Shown here: one piece after another, positions 1 through 7,186 of the stretch
How positions within the stretch are numbered: position 1 is the first letter of the stretch
Layout of the letters: every line of letters starts with the position of its first letter
Origin: Candidatus Hydrogenedentota bacterium
Lineage (GTDB): Bacteria > Hydrogenedentota > Hydrogenedentia > Hydrogenedentales > SLHB01
Assembly: GCA_007118235.1 (NCBI GenBank)
Contig: SKRY01000438.1
Location: 1-7,464 of the forward strand
Direction of reading: 5' to 3'
Length of the DNA: 7,464 bases
Program-made: the position numbers and the translations under genes
The notes under the pieces: generated by a model
Told to the model about the DNA's origin: nothing
The model's database searches: none
Seen by the model: only the letters and a program-made list of their open reading frames with translations

Positions 1-67
1 ACACCGTGCATATGGGGGAGGCGCACCCCAGCGCCTTGAACCTTCCCGTACGGCCCAACGAGTGAGG

Positions 68-1525
<1,458 letters not shown>

Positions 1526-1573
1526 AAAAGGCGCTTCCAGCGCTTTTCGGCCGTCTCGTTCCCATGTCCGGCG

Positions 1574-1930
1574 TCACTGCTCCCCGAAGAGACGCCCGAA
1601 GGCATCGCGGCCTTCATCCGGGGGACCGGAAGATTCTCCGTCATCCCCAAATAGTCCCTCGAACGCGTCCCGGGCGCTGTCGTTGTCCGGTCCTTGCTCG
1701 TGTGGCGGGGCGGTCGCCGCGAAGTCGAACTCCCCGCAGAAATTGGCGGCCGCCTTGTCCGCGACATACTCCACCGTGGGATTCTGGCATTGTTGAGACG
1801 CGCTTGGATCGTGGAACCGGCAGTTCAGGCAACAATGAAGCCATGCCTCACATTGTGGGCAAAACTCCTTGACCCCCGGTTCCCGTTTCTAGCTGTCCCA
1901 CTCGGTCCCGCAGTTGTGGCAACATCGCAT
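1574..1930 (-). CDS. Small cysteine-rich zinc-ribbon protein, interrupted by in-frame TAG at codon 14
   Basis: Read through one TAG (1889-1891), this frame gives a coherent protein of 118 positions. Codons 1-13 carry CHNC (C4, C7). Codons 15-68 carry FCPQC (C24, C27), CLNC (C34, C37), RFHDPSA, C48, then VADKAAANFC (C65). That order resembles a widespread uncharacterised bacterial family with a short N-terminal zinc ribbon followed by a CxNCRFYDP and ADKxxANFC core. Its function is not known to me. The acidic, Gly/Pro-rich tail (69-118) holds two copies of RDAFxxLFG. The ATG at 1930 has an excellent ribosome binding site. After the TAG there is no ATG, GTG or TTG before the GTG at 1774, which would lose nearly all the cysteines, so restarting there would not give the family domain. 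The coding side after the stop is intact, so any damage is recent, or the TAG is a sequence error, or it is read through. It sits in the direction of transcription ahead of the response regulator. Confidence 0.72.
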
Positions 1931-2343
1931 GAGGTATGCTCCCCTGGTTACTCGCACTTCGCCAATTGGCGCGACTCGTCTGGACCTCAAGGTATTTGAT
2001 CCAGCGCCATCGCGGCAACACTAACGTTGAGCAAAGCACGAACCGCGGAGCATCATCCCGTGCGCGGAGGGTGATCCCTCTTACTACTCCATAGTCGGCC
2101 GCAAGGGCGCTTTCCTGAAGCATGAGAGATACCCGTAGGGGCGCATAATACGCATATTGCGCACAGCACGGCCACGAAAGACCTTGGTGAATTGGGATGG
2201 AGGAAAGCCTTTGGGAGGGACGCGGTTCCACAAGCACTCGTACCGGGATGCCCCTTCCGCTATTTTCGGACGGAAAGGGAAGCCCCGCCCACCGGCGGTC
2301 ACCCCGATTCACACAGCACCAACAGCCGCTTTTATGCGGAATG
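1931..2343. other. 413-bp intergenic region without a recognised gene
   Basis: Between the aspS stop and the zinc-ribbon start I see no recognisable gene, tRNA or terminator with a T-run. An open minus-strand frame of 72 codons (2084-2302) and one of 154 codons (1848-2312) cross it. Neither shows a known motif, and the longer one overlaps the zinc-ribbon gene in another frame. Small palindromes occur, for example a CCGCC/GGCGG stem near 2286-2299 and an imperfect palindrome around 2139-2160 (GCGCA...TGCGC). On the minus strand a weak promoter-like pair (TTGCCG, 18 bp, TACCTT) lies before the zinc-ribbon gene, but it is too poor to call. Confidence 0.5.
1939..1945 (-). promoter_or_regulatory. 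Ribosome binding site of the zinc-ribbon gene
   Basis: AGGGGAG lies eight bases before the ATG at 1930 on the minus strand. It decides the start of the interrupted zinc-ribbon gene: it places translation initiation upstream of the TAG at 1889-1891, in the frame that carries the first CxxC pair. Confidence 0.75.
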
Positions 2344-4155
2344 TTACTCTACGCTGGGCTTTTGGGTCAAAGCCTTCTTGAATTCCTCGACCAAACGCTT
2401 GTTATTGCCCAGAATGTCCAGCAACTGCCTGTCATCCACCATGCTTGGCGCGCCCATGAGCAGGTCCTGGGCGCGTTGGTTCAGCGGGAAGGCGATGATC
2501 TCGCGAATGTTGGGCTCGCCGGCCAACAACATGACGATGCGGTCGAAGCCCGGCGCGATGCCTCCGTGAGGGGGCGCGCCATAGTGGAAGGCCTTCCAAA
2601 GCGCGGGGAACTTGTTCTCGACGGTGGCCCGGTCGTAGCCCGCGATCTCGAACGCCTTCACCATGATGTCTGGGCGATGGTTCCGGATGGCGCCGGAAGA
2701 CAGCTCGACCCCGTTGCACACCACGTCGTATTGCAAGGCGAGGACGTCAAGGGGATCCTGCGTCTCCAAGGCCTCGAGTCCGCCCTGGGGCATGCTGAAG
2801 GGGTTGTGCGAGAATTCGACCTTCTTTTCATCGGGATTCCACTCGAACATCGGGAAATCCACGACCCAACAGAACGCGGCCAGATTCTCGTCGATGAGAT
2901 TAAGGGCATTTCCAAGGTATACGCGCACTCTCCCGAGCAATTGGTTGGTCTCGTCCCGCGGCCCCGCGCCGAAGAAGAGAGCGTCGCCGTCCTTGGCGTT
3001 GGTGGCCGAGATAAGGCCCTGGCGCTCGGTCTCGCTCAGGAATTTCGCCACCGGCCCCTTCATCTCGCCATCGCGCAGGGCGATCCAGGCCAGGCCCTTG
3101 GCGCCTTCACTCTTGGCGAAGGCCTCGGCGTCATCGAAGAACTTGCGGGACTGCTCAGCCGCGCCGGACGCGTTGATCACCTTCACCGCCCCGCCTTTCT
3201 CGACGGCGCCGCGAAAAACCTTAAACTCGGATTCCCGGAAGACATCACTCACGTCCGCCATTTCGAGCCCAAACCGGATGTCGGGCTTGTCCGTTCCGAA
3301 TTTTTCCATGGCCTCCCGGTAAGGGATGCGGGGAAACGTCTCCGCGACGATCTTGCGGTTCGACAGCTCAGTGAACAGCCGCACCATCAGCCCCTCGATC
3401 TCCACGAACAAATCGTCTTGCGTGATGTAGGACATCTCGATATCGATTTGATAGAACTCGCCTGGGCTCCGGTCGGCGCGGGAATCCTCGTCACGGAAAC
3501 ACGGCGCGATCTGAAAATACTTGTCGAATCCCGATGTCATCAGCAACTGTTTGAATTGCTGCGGCGCTTGGGGCAAGGCATAGAAGTGCCCGGGGTACAG
3601 GCGGCTAGGTACGAGATAGTCGCGGGCGCCCTCGGGCGATGAACTCGTCAGGATGGGCGTATGGAACTCGATGAACCCGCGCCCGGTCATGTATTCCCGC
3701 GTCAACTGCGCCGTGCGCGAACGCAACAGGATGTTGTCGCGAAGCCGTTCATGGCGCAGGTCGAGGAAGCGGTACGTGAGCCGGGTATCCTCGGGATACT
3801 CGAGTTCTTGGTTGACGGGAAACGGGAGGGCGTCCGCCGCCGAGTCCACCTTGAATTCTTCGACGGTCACTTCAATCTCGCCCGTGGGCAACTCCGAGTT
3901 CACGGTCTCCGGCGTGCGGGCCACCACTTGGCCAGTGATCGTTATGACGCTTTCGGGCCGGACGCGCGAGGCCTCGTCAAAAAAAGCGCGATCCGGATGA
4001 ACGACGGCCTGCGCGAGGCCGTAAAAGTCCCGGAGGTCGATGAATAGCACCCCGCCGTGATCCCGTTTCCGATGGACCCAGCCCGAGAGCTTCACGGTCT
4101 GGTCCACATGGTTTTTGCGCAATTCGCCACAGGTATGGGTACGATAGGGGTGCAT
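2344..4155 (-). CDS. aspS: Aspartyl-tRNA synthetase, probably non-discriminating
   Basis: This class II synthetase charges tRNA-Asp with aspartate in the cytoplasm. At 603 residues it has the normal bacterial length. Visible parts are the N-terminal OB-fold anticodon-binding domain (about 1-110, with SGWVHRKRDHGG), the class II core, with FIEFHTPILTSSSPEGARDY (motif 1 region, 161-180), motif 2 FRDEDSRADRSPGEFYQID (220-238) and motif 3 GIAPGFDRI (532-540), and the bacterial GAD insert (about 295-420). H33 in the RDHGG loop matches the His of AspRS enzymes that also charge tRNA-Asn (established in Pseudomonas aeruginosa). LPQAPQ, SPGEFYQID and NQRAQDLLMGAPS are the forms I associate with alphaproteobacterial AspRS rather than the E. 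coli forms. ATG 4155 is chosen because GGAGAAG lies eight bases upstream and because MHPYRTHTCG is the usual type of N-terminus. The open frame continues upstream to 4374 but only through repeat and promoter DNA. ATG 4176 is a less likely alternative. Confidence 0.97.
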   Translation of the reverse strand: MHPYRTHTCGELRKNHVDQTVKLSGWVHRKRDHGGVLFIDLRDFYGLAQAVVHPDRAFFDEASRVRPESVITITGQVVARTPETVNSELPTGEIEVTVEEFKVDSAADALPFPVNQELEYPEDTRLTYRFLDLRHERLRDNILLRSRTAQLTREYMTGRGFIEFHTPILTSSSPEGARDYLVPSRLYPGHFYALPQAPQQFKQLLMTSGFDKYFQIAPCFRDEDSRADRSPGEFYQIDIEMSYITQDDLFVEIEGLMVRLFTELSNRKIVAETFPRIPYREAMEKFGTDKPDIRFGLEMADVSDVFRESEFKVFRGAVEKGGAVKVINASGAAEQSRKFFDDAEAFAKSEGAKGLAWIALRDGEMKGPVAKFLSETERQGLISATNAKDGDALFFGAGPRDETNQLLGRVRVYLGNALNLIDENLAAFCWVVDFPMFEWNPDEKKVEFSHNPFSMPQGGLEALETQDPLDVLALQYDVVCNGVELSSGAIRNHRPDIMVKAFEIAGYDRATVENKFPALWKAFHYGAPPHGGIAPGFDRIVMLLAGEPNIREIIAFPLNQRAQDLLMGAPSMVDDRQLLDILGNNKRLVEEFKKALTQKPSVE

Positions 4156-4163
4156 TGGATATA

Positions 4164-4170
4164 CTTCTCC
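4164..4170 (-). promoter_or_regulatory. Ribosome binding site of aspS
   Basis: GGAGAAG on the minus strand ends eight bases before ATG 4155. It favours that start over the in-frame ATG at 4176, which lies upstream of this site. Confidence 0.7.
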
Positions 4171-4202
4171 CGTCATGAGATTCTCGCTTGCCGGCAAATG
4201 GA

Positions 4203-4243
4203 CCGCCTGAGTAGGCGGCGCTGCGTTCCCCCTTGGAAGGGGG
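4203..4243. repeat. Two-hairpin REP-like element in the aspS leader
   Basis: Two perfect hairpins stand nine bases apart: CCGCCT-GAGT-AGGCGG (4203-4218) and CCCCCT-TGGA-AGGGGG (4228-4243). A further G-run at 4247-4251 could pair with the C-run instead. Hairpins of the form CCCCCTTNNAAGGGGG followed by a CTAGGGGGATGT-like tail look like dispersed REP-type palindromes known from many bacterial genomes. Here the element lies inside the predicted 5' leader of aspS, so it would also be transcribed. No T-box or other riboswitch signature was found. Confidence 0.5.
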
Positions 4244-4330
4244 CTAGGGGGATGTCCTTTCTTGGTTCGGAGACACCCCGCCTCATCTAGCAAGATTAGG
4301 CTTGATACAAATTGACCGCAGAATGGCCGT

Positions 4331-4359
4331 ATGGTAGCCGCCGCGGGATTCGATGTCAA
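4331..4359 (-). promoter_or_regulatory. Predicted sigma-70-type promoter of aspS
   Basis: On the minus strand a perfect -35 box TTGACA (4354-4359) is followed by a 17-bp spacer and a -10 box TACCAT (4331-4336), four of six matches to consensus. Transcription would start near 4324, giving a leader of about 170 nt before the aspS ATG. The promoter lies downstream of the recQ stop and its hairpin, which suggests that aspS is transcribed independently of recQ. Confidence 0.55.
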
Positions 4360-4383
4360 ACCCCGTCCGCCCAACGCTGCATG

Positions 4384-4399
4384 CCCTATCGTAATAGGG
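4384..4399 (-). terminator. Hairpin after recQ, possible terminator
   Basis: CCCTAT and ATAGGG form a perfect six-base-pair stem around a four-base loop, starting about 20 bases after the recQ stop codon. The position suits a terminator, but no T-run follows, so factor-independent termination is doubtful and the hairpin may only protect the 3' end of the transcript. Confidence 0.35.
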
Positions 4400-4418
4400 G
4401 AATGGCGGGCATTGTCTC

Positions 4419-6032
4419 TCAGTACGGCAACGAGGGGTCGCCGTTGCGCTGGCAGGCGAGGACCACCTCGATTTCCTCGGGTTTGATGTCATTGCCCGCC
4501 AATTTCTGAAGCCGCGAAACGCGATCGTCGCCGGACTCCTCCGCCGCCTGCCGTATGCGGGCGGCTTTGTCTTCGGTCACCCAGGGGGAGGGATCCGTTA
4601 CGCGATGATCAACGACGAACCGTTCGAGAAGACGCCAGGCCTTGTTGGGCCGGACCCCAAGCCGGTTGGCGGTTTCGCTGATGCTGGTCCCTTCGCGGAA
4701 GAGCCGTTCCGCCTGCCGTTGCCCATTGCCCTGTGGCCGGTCCAAGCGCGGGGCCGCCGGTTCGCCGGGGGAGAACGCCGCACTGCGTGCATGGGGTTTC
4801 CTTCCGGGCTGATGCGTTCGCGTTTTCGGGGGGGATGCGTGGCAGATGTCGCATCCCCCGCACGTGGTCATGGTCTCGCCGAAGTAGACCAGCAACGTCG
4901 CGCGGCGGCATGTCGTCTGCTTGCAATACGCGTACATGGCGTCGAGCTTTTCCTCGGCGTTGGCTTGCACCTCGGGGCTGCATCCCTGGGCGCTCCGTTG
5001 GATGAGATTCTGCCATGTGTAGTAGTCCGCCGGGCGGTACAAAAGCCAACATTCCGACGGTTTGCCATCGCGCCCCGCCCGGCCGCTCTCTTGCTGGTAG
5101 TGCTCCAACGATTTCGGCAGCCCCGCGTGAATGACGAACCGAACGTCCGGCTTGTCGATGCCCATCCCAAACGCGACCGTGGCCACCACGATGTCCACCT
5201 GGCCCCGCAAAAACGCGTCTTGATTGCACCGCCGGGTGACGTCGTCCATCCCCGCATGGTACGGGACAGCCCGGTGGCCTTTGCCCGCGAGAAACTCGGC
5301 CATGCTGTCGACCTCGCGCCGCGTGATGCAGTAGACGATGCCCGCCGCGCCGCGATTCCGCTGCACGATACGTTCGACTTCCCGTTCCCGCGCGGCGGCG
5401 GTGTTCTCCACGTGATAGGTGAGGTTCGGCCGGTCGTAGGAGCCCACCACTTCCCTTGCGTTACGCAGGCCAAGGCTGCTTACGATATCCTTGCGCACCG
5501 CCGTCGTGGCCGTCGCGGTGTAGGCGTGCATGGGCAAGCCTGGGAAGGCGTTCCGGAGATGATTCAGCAGGCGGTATTCCTTGCGGAAATCGTGACCCCA
5601 TTGGCTCACGCAGTGGGCCTCGTCCACGGCGATGAAACTGAGCCCCACGCGCTTGACGTATTCAATGAACCGGCCCTGCACCGCTTTTTCCGGCGAGGTG
5701 TAGATGAGCTTGAGCTGGCCCGTCTGGATGCCCTTGTGCACGGCGCGGCGCTCGTCGCCGCTCATGTGGCTGTTGATGCACGCCGCCGGGATGTCCCGTT
5801 CCTTGAGCGCGTCCACTTGGTCCTTCATCAACGCGATGAGGGGCGATATGATCAGCGCCATCCCGTCCAGCGCGAGGGCGGGCGCCTGAAAGCACAGCGA
5901 TTTCCCGCCGCCCGTGGGAAGCACCGTCAGCGAGTCTTGCCCGTGCATGACGGCCTCCATGGCTTCCTCTTGGTTGGCGCGGAAGCGCTCGTACCCCCAG
6001 TAGTAGTGCAGAATATCCGGTAGCTGGTCCAT
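4419..6032 (-). CDS. recQ: RecQ-family ATP-dependent DNA helicase with HTH tail
   Basis: This is a superfamily 2 3'-5' DNA helicase of the recombination and repair group, 537 residues from ATG 6032. All motor motifs are present: motif 0 (FRANQEEAM, about 17-25), Walker A TGGGKS (40-45), SPLIALMKDQ (63-72), DEAHCVSQWGHDFR (137-150, DEAH plus the aromatic-rich loop), TATATT (172-177), VATVAFGMGIDKPDVR (283-298) and QESGRAGRDG (314-323). The zinc site of the RecQ C-terminal region follows with C375, C391, C394 and C397. After it comes a Pro/Arg-rich linker (about 400-435) and then a region of about 100 residues with a helix-turn-helix look (SETANRLGV around 452-460). No canonical RQC winged helix or HRDC domain can be seen. 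The start is set by AAGGA four bases upstream, a short spacing, and by the family N-terminus. An open frame upstream to 6236 runs through repeat DNA and is not coding. The gene name is by family; which RecQ paralogue this is remains open. Confidence 0.95.
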   Translation of the reverse strand: MDQLPDILHYYWGYERFRANQEEAMEAVMHGQDSLTVLPTGGGKSLCFQAPALALDGMALIISPLIALMKDQVDALKERDIPAACINSHMSGDERRAVHKGIQTGQLKLIYTSPEKAVQGRFIEYVKRVGLSFIAVDEAHCVSQWGHDFRKEYRLLNHLRNAFPGLPMHAYTATATTAVRKDIVSSLGLRNAREVVGSYDRPNLTYHVENTAAAREREVERIVQRNRGAAGIVYCITRREVDSMAEFLAGKGHRAVPYHAGMDDVTRRCNQDAFLRGQVDIVVATVAFGMGIDKPDVRFVIHAGLPKSLEHYQQESGRAGRDGKPSECWLLYRPADYYTWQNLIQRSAQGCSPEVQANAEEKLDAMYAYCKQTTCRRATLLVYFGETMTTCGGCDICHASPPKTRTHQPGRKPHARSAAFSPGEPAAPRLDRPQGNGQRQAERLFREGTSISETANRLGVRPNKAWRLLERFVVDHRVTDPSPWVTEDKAARIRQAAEESGDDRVSRLQKLAGNDIKPEEIEVVLACQRNGDPSLPY

Positions 6033-6150
6033 GGATTCCTTGTGTAATGTTCGTGGAAAGCCGACACGGCGGCAAGGGCTCCGTCCGCCCCAGATTTGCG
6101 GATGTGCTGATTGCGTCGGAGTTGGCCTGAAATGCTGTCTCAAATAAATC

Positions 6151-6257
6151 CATCCCGTAGGGATGACAGCTGGTAGCCTGGGGTTGAAGCGCGAATAGCG
6201 CGCGGATACCCCAGGATCGCAACCCCACCCTTCCACCGACCCCGGCAGGGGTCGCAG
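6151..6257 (+). repeat. Composite palindromic repeat, unit A
   Basis: The order of parts is hairpin 1 (CATCCC-GTA-GGGATG, 6151-6165), then the box CAGCTGGTAGCCTGGGGTTG (6167-6186), whose CCTGGGGT (6177-6184) pairs with ACCCCAGG (6208-6215) around an inner stem GCGCG/CGCGC. A spacer of about 21 bases follows, then hairpin 3 (CGACCCC-GGCA-GGGGTCG, 6237-6254) ending in CAG. The same order recurs in reverse as unit B. I do not know a named family for it. It looks like a dispersed REP-like or structured element. Confidence 0.75.
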
Positions 6258-6277
6258 CAGCCGTGTGCACCAAAGTT

Positions 6278-6390
6278 CTGCGACCCCTAAAGGGGTCGGT
6301 ATCGGGTGTATCTATTTCCAGGGGTGTCGCCCTCTCGCTTGCGCTCGCTGTCTCAACCCCTGGCTACCAGCTGTGACCCCGCTGGGGTCA
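6278..6390 (-). repeat. Composite palindromic repeat, unit B (inverted copy)
   Basis: Read on the minus strand it repeats unit A: hairpin 1 as TGACCCC-AGC-GGGGTCA (6374-6390), the 21-base CAGCTGGTAGCC box (6353-6373) with a single mismatch to unit A, an outer stem CCAGGGGT/ACCCCTGG (6318-6325 with 6356-6363), a spacer of about 20 bases unlike that of unit A, and hairpin 3 (CGACCCC-TAAA-GGGGTCG, 6281-6298) followed by CAG. Twenty bases separate it from unit A, so the pair forms a large inverted repeat. Confidence 0.75.
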
Positions 6391-6493
6391 TTTGGATGTC
6401 CACCCCAAGAGTCTAGCGAACTCCAAGCGGAGCCAATCCCGTGTGGCAATGCCATGTTATCCACAACGTTAGCGGTCTAGCGCTCGATGTAAG

Positions 6494-7186
6494 TCAAACG
6501 AACCACGGCAATATCCACGGAACCGCGGCCGCCGTCAAGACGCCGTTGAGCACCATCGCCACACTGCTCAACGCGCCGGTCTGCTCGCTCTCTTCAAAGG
6601 CGCGCGCCGTGCCGATGCCATGGGACGCCGTCCCCAAGGCCAAGCCGCGGGCGAACGCGGACCGCACCCCGAGCGCGTCGAGGAAAGGTGGCCCGAGAAC
6701 GGCTCCCAACATACCCGTAAGGATGACGATGGCGGCGGTGAGCGAGGGCAACCCGCCGGTTTCCCCGGCAATCCCGATGGCGATGGGCGTGGTCACGGAT
6801 TTTGGGGCAAGGGAGCGCACGGTCTCGCCCGTGGCCCCGAGCAGGGCCGCCATGCCCGCGGCGGCGATTATACCTACAAGGCCCCCCGCGATGACACTCC
6901 CCGCCAAGGCGGCGCCGTGGCGGCGAAGCACGTCGCGGTAGCGGTAGAGCGGCACGGCCAAGGCCACCACGGCCGGACCAAGCAAAAAACTGATGTATTG
7001 CGCGCCGGCATTGTACGTGGCGTAAGGGATATCCGCCGCCATCAACAGCAGCACGATGCCGGCCGCCGAGAGGAGCACGGGGTTGGCTAGGGCGCTGCTG
7101 GTGCGCTGGCGCAGGATATTGGCCGCCTGCCACGCCGCCAGCGTCAGCACAATGCCGAAGATGGGCTCTTCCAGAAGGCTTCTCAT
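6494..7186 (-). CDS. lrgB: LrgB/CidB-family membrane protein
   Basis: This is the larger partner of a LrgAB/CidAB-type inner-membrane system, a family linked to control of murein hydrolases and cell lysis in Staphylococcus, to pyruvate uptake in Bacillus, and to glycolate/glycerate transport in plastids. The substrate here cannot be told from sequence. The 230 residues match the usual length of about 230. Hydrophobic helices cover most of the chain, and the family signatures are present: FLLGPAVVALAVPLY (67-81), SLAPKSVTTPIAIGIAG (125-141), GLPSLTA (145-151), TGMLGAVLG (157-165) and GTASHGIGTARA (185-196). ATG 7186 is chosen because it overlaps the TGA of the upstream lrgA-like gene by four bases (ATGA), which implies translational coupling, and because MRSLLEEPIFGI is a typical family start. 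A longer frame reaching 7456 is only a shadow of that upstream gene. Confidence 0.95.
   Translation of the reverse strand: MRSLLEEPIFGIVLTLAAWQAANILRQRTSSALANPVLLSAAGIVLLLMAADIPYATYNAGAQYISFLLGPAVVALAVPLYRYRDVLRRHGAALAGSVIAGGLVGIIAAAGMAALLGATGETVRSLAPKSVTTPIAIGIAGETGGLPSLTAAIVILTGMLGAVLGPPFLDALGVRSAFARGLALGTASHGIGTARAFEESEQTGALSSVAMVLNGVLTAAAVPWILPWFV

Larger units (their letters stand above)
6033..6493. other. 461-bp intergenic region dominated by inverted repeats
   Basis: The gap between lrgB and recQ holds no gene. It contains the two facing repeat units at 6151-6390, about 118 bp of unremarkable sequence next to recQ (6033-6150) and about 100 bp after lrgB (6391-6493). The latter includes a perfect DnaA-box 9-mer TTATCCACA at 6457-6465 and a weak CTCC/GGAG stem near 6421-6432. 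I found no convincing recQ promoter. A TTGAGA at 6138-6143 lacks a fitting -10 box. Confidence 0.7.

Noticed and set aside
1..67. Terminator or further gene after the response regulator
   Set aside because: The 67 bases show no clear stem with a T-run and no readable gene start.
1848..2312. Minus-strand open frame of 154 codons after aspS
   Set aside because: It overlaps the zinc-ribbon gene in another frame, has no domain, and its product looks like noncoding translation.
2197..3642. Long plus-strand open frame of 481 codons opposite aspS
   Set aside because: It is antisense to a clear AspRS gene, has no recognisable domain, and long antisense frames are common in GC-rich coding DNA.
4155..4324. 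T-box riboswitch upstream of aspS
   Set aside because: No conserved T-box sequence or terminator/antiterminator pair with a T-run was found in the leader.
4156..4374. N-terminal extension of AspRS by 73 residues
   Set aside because: The extra codons cover the REP-like hairpins and the predicted promoter, and the ribosome binding site fixes the start at 4155.
4605..6023. Long plus-strand open frame of 472 codons opposite recQ
   Set aside because: It is antisense to the RecQ motor with its full set of helicase motifs; the translation is compositionally odd and matches no family.
6033..6236. N-terminal extension of RecQ by 68 residues
   Set aside because: The extra codons run through palindromic repeat unit A, and a ribosome binding site with a family-like N-terminus lies at 6032.
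6151..6390. CRISPR array
   Set aside because: There are only two copies, in opposite orientation, with internal hairpins; there are no regular direct repeats and spacers.
6378..6493. Replication origin near the DnaA box
   Set aside because: There is only one box, with no cluster, no AT-rich stretch, and no dnaA, dnaN or gyr genes nearby.
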